DNA of 32,454 bases, from assembly GCA_947175575.1 (NCBI GenBank), contig CAMWNG010000017.1:1-32454 (forward strand), read 5' to 3'. The position numbers and the translations under genes were made by a program. Position 1 is the first letter of the stretch. Every line of letters starts with the position of its first letter. Below, in pieces: positions 15,125 to 21,496 of the stretch. The notes under the pieces were generated by a model. That model worked only from the letters and a program-made list of their open reading frames with translations. It did no database searches and was not told where the DNA came from. This stretch comes from an uncultured Bacteroidales bacterium (GTDB taxonomy: Bacteria > Bacteroidota > Bacteroidia > Bacteroidales > Muribaculaceae).

Positions 15125-16657
15125 TTAATGGCGGAAGTGACGGAAACCGGTCATGACCATGGTCATGCCATGTTCGCGGCAGTAGTTCACGGAGTCGGTA
15201 TCGCGGATGGAGCCGCCGGGTTGAATCACAGACGTGATGCCGGCCTCACGGGCGATTTCGACGCAGTCCGCAAAGGGGAAGAACGCGTCCGATGCCATCG
15301 TGGCGCCTTTGAGGTCAAACCCGAAATGACGCGCTTTGTCAATCGCTTGTTTGAGAGCGTCGACACGTGAAGTCTGACCCACTCCTGATGCGAGCAGCTG
15401 TCCGTCGCGCGCGAGGACAATGGCATTGCTCTTGGAATGTTTGACGATTTTATTGGCGAAAATCATGTCGCGGGTCATTTCAGGCGTGAGTTCGCCAGCG
15501 ACTACCTTGAGATCGTCGGCAGTTTCCTGTTTTGTGTCGCGTCGCTGGACGAGAACTCCGTTGAGTGCGGTGCGGACGGTTACGGGAGCGACCTCGCAAG
15601 GTTTGCGTAACAGGATTATACGGTTTTTCTTCTGTGTCAGGAGAGCCATCGCACCTTCGGAATATTCTGGAGCGATGATGACTTCAAAGAAAATCTTGTT
15701 GATTTCTTCGGCCGCTTCGGCGTCGACAGGCACGTTGGTGATGATGACGCCACCGAATGCCGACACAGGATCGCCTGCAAGAGCGTCAGTCCATGCTTGC
15801 GATAAGGTGTGCCGTGTGGCGAGGCCACAGGCGTTGTTGTGTTTCAGGATAGCGACCGTAGGCTCCGAACCGAAGTCGTTGATCAGATTGACGGCAGCGT
15901 CGATGTCAAGGAGATTGTTGTAGGATATCTCCTTGCCGTGAAGCTGGGTGAACATACGGTCGAGATGTCCGTAGAATTTGGCTTCCTGATGGGGGTTTTC
16001 GCCGTAGCGCAGGGAGGTCTCGCCGTCAATGGCCACACGGAGTGACTTGACTTCACCGGCCGCACAGCTGTTCATGTAGTCGAAGATATGTGAATCATAA
16101 CCCGACGAAACGCCGAACGCTTCAGCAGCGAGGAGCGCACGTTCTGCCAGAGTGGTTGCGGCTCCGTGCTGTTCAAGGAATCCGCGAAGCATGCCATACT
16201 GGCCTTTCGAAGCGACGATCGCCACATCATTGTAGTTTTTGGCTGCGGCGCGTATAAGGGAGATGCCACCTATGTCAATCTTTTCGATGATGTCCTCATG
16301 AGATGCACCGGAAGCCACGGTGTCTTCGAAGGGATAGAGGTCAACTATAACCAGATCTATTTCGGGGATAGCGAGTTGAGCCATAGTGTCAGTGTCAGAC
16401 TGATTGTCACGGCGTCCGAGTATGCCGCCGAAAACCTTTGGATGCAAAGTCTTGACACGTCCGCCAAGAATCGAGGGGTATCCTGTCAGATCCTCTACAG
16501 CAAGGCAATCATAGCCCAAAGATTCGATGAACGAACGTGTGCCACCCGTTGAGAGGAACTTCACGCCGTCCTTGGCCAGCAGTGCCAGAATGTCTGCCAG
16601 GCCGTCTTTATGGAATACTGAGATCAGCGCGGTTTTTATCGCTTTAGTCTGAGACAT
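15125..16657 (-). CDS. purH: Bifunctional AICAR formyltransferase / IMP cyclohydrolase PurH
   Basis: The 510-residue enzyme carries out the last two steps of de novo purine synthesis in the cytoplasm. It formylates AICAR using 10-formyl-tetrahydrofolate, then closes the ring to give IMP. The N-terminal MGS-like cyclohydrolase domain (about 1-150) includes LSTGGTRSFIESLG and GRVKTLHPKVFGGILGRR. The transformylase domain (about 200-510) includes RYGENPHQEAKFYG and the active-site segment ILKHNNACG. Length and motifs are complete (E. coli PurH has 529 residues). It is the first gene of the run leading into the mre operon. A -7-like box and a perfect palindrome lie upstream. Confidence 0.97.
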   Translation of the reverse strand: MSQTKAIKTALISVFHKDGLADILALLAKDGVKFLSTGGTRSFIESLGYDCLAVEDLTGYPSILGGRVKTLHPKVFGGILGRRDNQSDTDTMAQLAIPEIDLVIVDLYPFEDTVASGASHEDIIEKIDIGGISLIRAAAKNYNDVAIVASKGQYGMLRGFLEQHGAATTLAERALLAAEAFGVSSGYDSHIFDYMNSCAAGEVKSLRVAIDGETSLRYGENPHQEAKFYGHLDRMFTQLHGKEISYNNLLDIDAAVNLINDFGSEPTVAILKHNNACGLATRHTLSQAWTDALAGDPVSAFGGVIITNVPVDAEAAEEINKIFFEVIIAPEYSEGAMALLTQKKNRIILLRKPCEVAPVTVRTALNGVLVQRRDTKQETADDLKVVAGELTPEMTRDMIFANKIVKHSKSNAIVLARDGQLLASGVGQTSRVDALKQAIDKARHFGFDLKGATMASDAFFPFADCVEIAREAGITSVIQPGGSIRDTDSVNYCREHGMTMVMTGFRHFRH

Positions 16658-16730
16658 AACTTACTTGAGATTTTTTCTTGTTTGCAAACCGAAAAATATC
16701 TTTTCGGCCCGAATGTATACTATTGGTGTG

Positions 16731-16762
16731 CAAAGATACGAATTTTCCGCGGGATATCCCGC
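16731..16762 (-). promoter_or_regulatory. Putative purH promoter with operator-like palindrome
   Basis: On the minus strand TATCTTTG (16731-16738) matches the -7 consensus, 73 bases before the purH ATG. At the expected -33 position there is no TTTG. Instead a perfect 14-bp palindrome, GCGGGATATCCCGC, occupies 16749-16762. A site there could serve an activator or a repressor. No transcription factor gene lies nearby. Confidence 0.55.
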
Positions 16763-16829
16763 ATGTGCGGACACTTTTTAGAAAAAAATCTCATAGGTAA
16801 TAAGTCACGCGATGCGACCCACCCAAACG

Positions 16830-16864
16830 GCAACGCCGCCCGGCGAAAATCCGGACGGCGTTGC
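16830..16864 (-). terminator. Hairpin after rpmH
   Basis: A stem of 14 positions with one mismatch (16830-16843 with 16851-16864) and a 7-base loop starts 16 bases after the rpmH stop codon. It is GC-rich but lacks a clear U-tract on the minus strand, so termination may be partial or the hairpin may mainly protect the 3' end. Confidence 0.6.
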
Positions 16865-16880
16865 ACGTCATGTCTGTATC

Positions 16881-17036
16881 TTATTTTGAAGCGATAGAGT
16901 CGCTTACAGTGAGGCGTACGCGGCCTTTGGCGCGACGACGGGCCAGAACTTTGCGGCCATCGGGTGTAGACATGCGTTCACGGAAGCCGTGTTTGTTGAC
17001 ACGCTTACGGTTTGAGGGTTGGAAGGTACGTTTCAT
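16881..17036 (-). CDS. rpmH: 50S ribosomal protein L34
   Basis: This 51-residue protein begins [18 protein letters not shown] and continues [20 protein letters not shown], the unmistakable L34 sequence. The last ten residues (TVSDSIASK region) are a short extension seen in Bacteroidota. L34 is a small basic protein of the large ribosomal subunit. The gene runs from ATG at 17036 to TAA at 16881. It has its own consensus promoter 45 bases upstream and a hairpin downstream, so it is probably a single-gene unit between purH and the coiled-coil lipoprotein gene. Confidence 0.97.
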   Translation of the reverse strand: MKRTFQPSNRKRVNKHGFRERMSTPDGRKVLARRRAKGRVRLTVSDSIASK

Positions 17037-17080
17037 TGCCTTATATTTGTTTGTTATTTTTTATTCCACAATTCGAGTCG

Positions 17081-17112
17081 CAAAGTTAGACATTTTTTTT
17101 GGGATGTGCAAA
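17081..17112 (-). promoter_or_regulatory. Consensus promoter of rpmH
   Basis: On the minus strand TTTG (17109-17112) and TAACTTTG (17081-17088) are 20 bases apart, an exact match to the Bacteroidota housekeeping promoter. The -7 box ends 44 bases before the rpmH ATG. A T-rich stretch lies between the two boxes. Confidence 0.88.
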
Positions 17113-17171
17113 TTTTTTGAGAGGTTAGGACTCTTTTATCGTTTTTTATCGTCTCAAATCCGGTGTAAATG

Positions 17172-17216
17172 CGGCCGACGGTCTCCGCAACATCGTGTTG
17201 CGGAGACCGTCGGCCG
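17172..17216 (-). terminator. Strong hairpin after the coiled-coil lipoprotein gene
   Basis: A perfect 20-bp GC-rich stem (17172-17191 with 17197-17216) closes a 5-base loop (ATCGT), 22 bases after the lipoprotein stop codon. No run of U follows on the minus strand, but the strength and position of the stem make transcript-end formation likely. It separates this transcript from the rpmH promoter. Confidence 0.75.
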
Positions 17217-17238
17217 GTTTATGGCATTTTTTAGTTTG

Positions 17239-18099
17239 TCAGTCGATCTGGACTACAAGGAAGTTGCTGAGGCTCCAGAACTGCCCTGCGTCAAGAATAC
17301 GGAGTACTTTCTGACCGTTCTGGTCTACGATTTCGTATGATCCGATAGGCTGGTTGCTGAGCACTTTTGCCTTTTTGCTGTGGAGGTTAATGTAGGCGAG
17401 AGTGCGTTTGTCTGCCTTGGTGAAGAATGATTTATCGAAATCGCCGTCCATTACTTTCTTCTTGCGCAGGAAGCCGGATTTCAGAATATCGTGTTCCTTG
17501 AGCTCTTTGCCGGACGCTGCGACATAGTAGCAGGTGTTCAGTTGGTTTTGGGCGGCTACGGCCTGTTCCTGTGCAAGGTTGCGCTCGTTGGTCACGGAGT
17601 CGACGGCGGTGTTGAGGTTGGCTACTGTCGTGTTGAGGTTTCCGATGGTGGCGTTAGCCGCATCAAGGGAAGAACGCAGATTTTCAATTTCTGTGTTCTG
17701 CTCGGCGATCTGTGCGCGGAGTGTCTCGATCGTCTTTTTGAGCTGAGCATTGTTTAAGTTGGACTTTTCGAGACGTTTTTCAAGTTGTTCGAGCTGTTGC
17801 CGACGCTGTTCGAGCACCTGCTGAATGGCGGCGATGTCGGCTTCGATCTGTCCGCGGTCGAGAGTTCGTTCACCCACAGAACCTGTCGTGAGAAGATTCT
17901 CTTTCTGTTTGATGGCGTCCATACATTCGGCTATACCATTGACCAGACTCAGAAGTGAGTCGCGGTCGGCCACGGCTGTCTGAAGTTCCTGCCGGGTGGA
18001 GTTTTCTAATGTAGGATCGGTGGCCGAGGAATTTTCTTTGGTATCGCATGCGCTGAGCATCAGCATCGAAGCCATCGCGCAGAGAATTGTTTTTTTCAT
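17239..18099 (-). CDS. Coiled-coil lipoprotein of unknown function
   Basis: The 286-residue protein has a clear lipoprotein signal (MKKTILCAMASMLMLSAC) with acceptor Cys18. Residues about 40-190 form a long coiled coil with heptad-like Leu/Ile spacing (for example QQLEQLEKRLEKSNLNNAQL). The C-terminal part (about 195-286) is a compact, probably beta-rich domain with YYVAASGKELKEHDILKSG and ending WSLSNFLVVQID. Similar coiled-coil lipoproteins occur across Bacteroidales. Some relatives have been named collagen-binding adhesins (Cbp1), but that assignment is from memory and uncertain. The residue after Cys18 is Asp followed by TKE, so surface display is not clearly signalled. It starts four bases after rsmI and ends at a strong hairpin. 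Confidence 0.8.
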   Translation of the reverse strand: MKKTILCAMASMLMLSACDTKENSSATDPTLENSTRQELQTAVADRDSLLSLVNGIAECMDAIKQKENLLTTGSVGERTLDRGQIEADIAAIQQVLEQRRQQLEQLEKRLEKSNLNNAQLKKTIETLRAQIAEQNTEIENLRSSLDAANATIGNLNTTVANLNTAVDSVTNERNLAQEQAVAAQNQLNTCYYVAASGKELKEHDILKSGFLRKKKVMDGDFDKSFFTKADKRTLAYINLHSKKAKVLSNQPIGSYEIVDQNGQKVLRILDAGQFWSLSNFLVVQID

Positions 18100-18103
18100 A
18101 TTC

Positions 18104-18817
18104 TTAGTTTTTATATTTGTTCATGTGGACCTTTGGGGCTGAGTCTTCTAAACCCGCTACCACTATAACAATTTCTCCGCGTGGATTGTTCGTCTTAAAG
18201 AATGTTAATAGTTCGGAAAGTGTTCCACGTACCGTAGTTTCATGTATTTTCGATATTTCCCGGCTGACTGAGGCCGGGCGACCGGGGCCGCAGGCTTCAA
18301 CGAGTTGTTCAAGCGTTTTGACAAGACGTAGCGGAGATTCATATAGAACGAATGTGCGCGGGTCAGCGGCGAGAGCAGCAAGACGCGTCATGCGTCCTTT
18401 TTTCTGAGGCAGAAATCCCTCGAACACGAACCTGTCGCACGGCAACCCGGAATTGACCAGAGCGGGTACGAATGCCGTCGGTCCCGGGAGTGTCACCACT
18501 TCGATTCCGGCTTTGCGACATTCGCGCGCGAGCAGAAATCCGGGATCTGAAATGCCCGGAGTGCCGGCATCGGAAATCAGAGCGATGGTTTCGCCGCCTT
18601 CAATCCTGCGCACCAGATCGGAAGCGGTGTCGTGTTCGTTGAATTTATGATGACTCGCCATCGGAGTCTCGATGCCGAAATGCTGCATGAGGACCTTTGA
18701 TGTGCGGGTGTCCTCGGCCAGTACGAGCGATGCCTCGCGCAGGGTCTCCACGGCCCGTGGTGTCATGTCCTGCATGTTGCCCACAGGGGTAGGGACTATA
18801 TAAAGTCTGCCGCTCAT
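18104..18817 (-). CDS. rsmI: 16S rRNA 2'-O-ribose C1402 methyltransferase RsmI
   Basis: The 237-residue protein is a tetrapyrrole-methylase-fold enzyme that methylates the 2'-O of C1402 in the decoding centre of 16S rRNA, using S-adenosylmethionine. Diagnostic segments are LYIVPTPVGNMQDMTPRA at the start, LAEDTRTSKVLMQHFGI, the SAM-binding ALISDAGTPGISDPG near 80-95 and FVLYESPLRLVKTL near 155-168. The length is slightly shorter than the E. coli protein (286), as is common in Bacteroidota. It overlaps the acidic protein gene upstream by four bases, and the lipoprotein gene follows after four bases. Confidence 0.96.
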   Translation of the reverse strand: MSGRLYIVPTPVGNMQDMTPRAVETLREASLVLAEDTRTSKVLMQHFGIETPMASHHKFNEHDTASDLVRRIEGGETIALISDAGTPGISDPGFLLARECRKAGIEVVTLPGPTAFVPALVNSGLPCDRFVFEGFLPQKKGRMTRLAALAADPRTFVLYESPLRLVKTLEQLVEACGPGRPASVSREISKIHETTVRGTLSELLTFFKTNNPRGEIVIVVAGLEDSAPKVHMNKYKN

Positions 18818-19377
18818 GACTTGAAGTATGTGCCAACAAGCTGCAGGAAGTCAGCTACGGCTCCTTTCGTTTCGTCCCATTGAAGGTCATGAAGGAGGTA
18901 CTCGCGGGCCTCGTCGAGCGAATCCATAGAACTGATGAGGTTCAGGGTGTCGGTCATCTCGGTGTCTGACTCGTCGAAAAGTTCCCTACGGAAGAGAAAT
19001 TTATCATTTAATGTGAGCAGGGATCGTATGTCGGGGCGTTTCACGGCTTTCGGAGCGGCTGGAGTTGCCTTAGTTACGGTCTCGGCCTGGGTGTCGGTCT
19101 CGATAATCTGTCCGTCGAAAGGAATCTGAGCATCCGACGGTTCCGGATCAGGAGCATTCTCGCCGTTCTCGGCTTCGTCATATTTTATATCGGTTAGATC
19201 AGTATCAGCCTGCTTCCTGGCTTCCGCAGGAGTCAGTGAATCGAATAATGAGGCCATGCTGTCGAATTTTGCCCGGGCCGAACGCAGTGCCTCGTCTGAC
19301 GGGCGCGCAGCAGCCACGCGGAGCAATCCTTCAAGCTCTACGTTGAGCAATATGAGTCGGTTGAGAGTGGATTCCAT
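18814..19377 (-). CDS. Conserved acidic protein of unknown function
   Basis: This is a 187-residue cytoplasmic-looking protein with no signal or membrane segment. The N-terminal 50 residues are helical (LNRLILLNVELEGLLRVAAA). Residues about 55-110 are acidic and low in complexity, rich in Asp, Glu, Ala and Thr, and probably disordered. The C-terminal 75 residues (from LLTLNDKFLFRRELFDE to the end) look like a conserved helical domain, which I recall as widespread in Bacteroidales proteins of unknown function. The stop overlaps the rsmI start (ATGA), and dacB ends 15 bases upstream of its start, so the three are probably one transcript. No function can be assigned. Confidence 0.8.
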   Translation of the reverse strand: MESTLNRLILLNVELEGLLRVAAARPSDEALRSARAKFDSMASLFDSLTPAEARKQADTDLTDIKYDEAENGENAPDPEPSDAQIPFDGQIIETDTQAETVTKATPAAPKAVKRPDIRSLLTLNDKFLFRRELFDESDTEMTDTLNLISSMDSLDEAREYLLHDLQWDETKGAVADFLQLVGTYFKS

Positions 19378-19392
19378 ACTTGATTTATATGA

Positions 19393-20751
19393 TTAGCTTA
19401 GTTTATCGAGGAGAAATTCTTCAATTTTGGCGCGTAACTGACGACGCGGACATATGAATCCGTTGACCATCACCACCACGATATGTGTCGGACGACCGTT
19501 GTCATCGAGCATATATCCTGCATAGGACTGAACTCCTGTCACGGAACCGGTTTTCATTACGAGTCGTCCTTGAAGAGGCGTGTCCTTAAGGAACGATTTC
19601 AGAGTGCCGTCGACACCTGCAATCGGAAAACACTCCACATAGGAGCCGCAGCGGTCACTTTTCGCCATCTCTCTCAAGACATCAGCGAGAAAACGGGCCG
19701 AAAGCCGGTCGACGCGTGAAAGTCCGCTGCCGTCATAAATCAGAGCGGTGCGGGTGTCAATACCCTTTTCTTCCCAAAATGCCTTCTCCGTTTTAATGCA
19801 CTTGCTACTGGAGGCTCCCTGCTGTAAGGCACGGAGTACACCTTCCGCAAACAAGTTGTCCGACTTCTTCATCAGCACCTTGCAGATTCGGTCGAGCGAA
19901 GGAGAGCGGTGGGTGTAGACGGCGGTGCTTTCCGCACCGGAGCCGGTGGGAGCTTTACGCGAGCTGACTTTTATGCCCGATGACTTGAGTCGGGCCTTTA
20001 GCATCGAAGCGTATACCTCGGCAGGATTGGGAACCGAAGCGTTGACATTCCATTTCGGGTTTGCAGCATTTTTCTTTGATGCCCATACGGTGAGGTTTTC
20101 CGAATTCACGCCACGCAGAATATCGGTCGAACCGTCGGTTGAGTTTTTTACCGTAATTTTGAGACCCGATGCAGGGATGGTCTTTCCGGTGGCCGGATAG
20201 ACTCTTACATAATTCCCCGCCCAATTGAAGTCGAACAGTCCCGCTCCATAAGGCCATGCGATGTCCTCGCATTGCCATTGGGGATTGGCGCCTGCGTCGG
20301 GCATGTCCTCGCGTATGACGACAGTGCCGGTTATGTCGGAAATGCCGAGACGCCGCAGCCGGGCGCATATTGAATCGGAGAGACCCAGATACTGTTTGAA
20401 TTCATCGCTGCCCAAAGACGGGTCGCCGCATGCATCGATGACAAGGTTGCCTTCCCAGCGGGCACGGTCGGCCGTTGACCTGCGACCTTCAAGACACACG
20501 TTTGTCTCGAAGGTAAAACGAGGTCCGAGGGTACTGAGAGCTGTGGCGGAAGTGACTGCCTTCATCACGCTGGCAGGCGTGAGGGCGAGGTCGGCATTTA
20601 TGTCGGATATTACATGACCACTTTCGATTTCGGCGATATAGATGCCCAGAGATGTCGCCTCACCTCCGTCTATTCCGAGGGGATTGTCTGCTTTTGCGGA
20701 TGTGAAGGCAGAAATGGTTAATAGGGCTATTGAGAGATATTTAAGTCGCAT
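19393..20751 (-). CDS. dacB: D-alanyl-D-alanine carboxypeptidase/endopeptidase (PBP4, S13 family)
   Basis: The 452-residue periplasmic enzyme removes terminal D-Ala or cleaves cross-links in peptidoglycan. The signal peptide is MRLKYLSIALLTISAFTSAKA. Catalytic motifs are complete: S61-V-M-K64 in LTPASVMKAV, S297-D-N299 and K400-T-G. A long insertion between the first two motifs, typical of PBP4-type S13 peptidases, includes the WPYGAGLFDFNWAGNYV segment. The reading frame stays open up to 20814, but the start is set at ATG 20751 because the signal peptide begins there and a -7-like box (20803-20810) would fall inside any longer version. It is divergent from the tetR-type gene. Confidence 0.95.
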   Translation of the reverse strand: MRLKYLSIALLTISAFTSAKADNPLGIDGGEATSLGIYIAEIESGHVISDINADLALTPASVMKAVTSATALSTLGPRFTFETNVCLEGRRSTADRARWEGNLVIDACGDPSLGSDEFKQYLGLSDSICARLRRLGISDITGTVVIREDMPDAGANPQWQCEDIAWPYGAGLFDFNWAGNYVRVYPATGKTIPASGLKITVKNSTDGSTDILRGVNSENLTVWASKKNAANPKWNVNASVPNPAEVYASMLKARLKSSGIKVSSRKAPTGSGAESTAVYTHRSPSLDRICKVLMKKSDNLFAEGVLRALQQGASSSKCIKTEKAFWEEKGIDTRTALIYDGSGLSRVDRLSARFLADVLREMAKSDRCGSYVECFPIAGVDGTLKSFLKDTPLQGRLVMKTGSVTGVQSYAGYMLDDNGRPTHIVVVMVNGFICPRRQLRAKIEEFLLDKLS

Positions 20752-20802
20752 GATAGAATTGAAAAGAGCCGGGAGGGGCTCCGGCCGAGGTTTTAAGTAG
20801 TG

Positions 20803-20818
20803 CAAAATTAACAATTTT
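20803..20818 (-). promoter_or_regulatory. Putative dacB promoter with overlapping inverted repeat
   Basis: On the minus strand TAATTTTG (20803-20810) fits the -7 consensus, 51 bases before the dacB ATG. It overlaps an inverted repeat AAAATT-N3-AATTTT (20804-20818) of the type bound by dimeric repressors. There is no TTTG at -33. Confidence 0.5.
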
Positions 20819-20853
20819 AGAGATGAAAATGCCTATTATTGCCAAAAAAAAAC

Positions 20854-20861
20854 TAACTTTG
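20854..20861 (+). promoter_or_regulatory. Putative -7 box of the TetR-family gene
   Basis: TAACTTTG matches the -7 consensus and ends 28 bases before the ATG at 20890. No clear -33 element is found at N19-21. With the dacB -7 box it marks a divergent promoter region. Confidence 0.6.
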
Positions 20862-20889
20862 TCGCACTAACCGAATCTCACCGGCATCA

Positions 20890-21459
20890 ATGTCAGTAAA
20901 TACACGACAGAAACTCATCGAAGTAGCACGGCAGCTCTTTGTCAACAAAGGTGTGGCGCATACCACCATGAACGATATAGCATCGGCCTCAGCCCGGGGA
21001 CGACGGACCATATACACCTATTTCCGAAATAAGAAAGAGATATATAATGCCGTGCTTGAGGATGAGAGTGACAAAATGGTTGAAGATCTGAGAGCCGTCG
21101 TAACCGGAGAAGGTCCGGTACAAGAGCGTCTGAGGGCTTTTTTGCGCATGAGGCTTGAGAGATATGTGGCTCCCACTGCCTCCTCGAAGCTGCTCGAGCG
21201 TTTCAAACTCGAAACCCGCAGGGTCGAGCGCATCAATTCGCGTGTGCGACAGAAAGAGGGTGCCATGATGTCACAACTGCTGACAGAAGGGTGTCAGAAG
21301 GGCGTTTTCTCGGCCGAAAGGTGTCAGTTGCTCAACGGTTTTTTTCCGCTTACACTCACAGTGATCGATTCGCAGGCTTTCTCCGGGTCGACAGCAGAGG
21401 AGAGGGCAAAAGCCATATCGCAGTTCATCGAGTTCATACTTACCGATATCTCGCTCTGA
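20890..21459 (+). CDS. TetR/AcrR-family transcriptional regulator
   Basis: The 189-residue protein has an N-terminal TetR DNA-binding domain (about 5-55): TRQKLIEVARQLFVNKGVAH, then TTMNDIASASARGRRTIYTY and FRNKKEIYNAVLED. The C-terminal ligand domain is helical and does not reveal a ligand. It is the first gene of a three-gene + strand run, followed after 37 bases by a TPR protein and then a DUF4293 protein. It is also divergent from dacB, and either neighbour could be a target. The inverted repeat at 20804-20818 is a possible binding site. The gene order suggests control of an envelope function, but this is inference. Confidence 0.92.
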   Translation: MSVNTRQKLIEVARQLFVNKGVAHTTMNDIASASARGRRTIYTYFRNKKEIYNAVLEDESDKMVEDLRAVVTGEGPVQERLRAFLRMRLERYVAPTASSKLLERFKLETRRVERINSRVRQKEGAMMSQLLTEGCQKGVFSAERCQLLNGFFPLTLTVIDSQAFSGSTAEERAKAISQFIEFILTDISL

Positions 21460-21496
21460 CGGCATGGTTTTTGTACCATAACTCCATATATATAAT

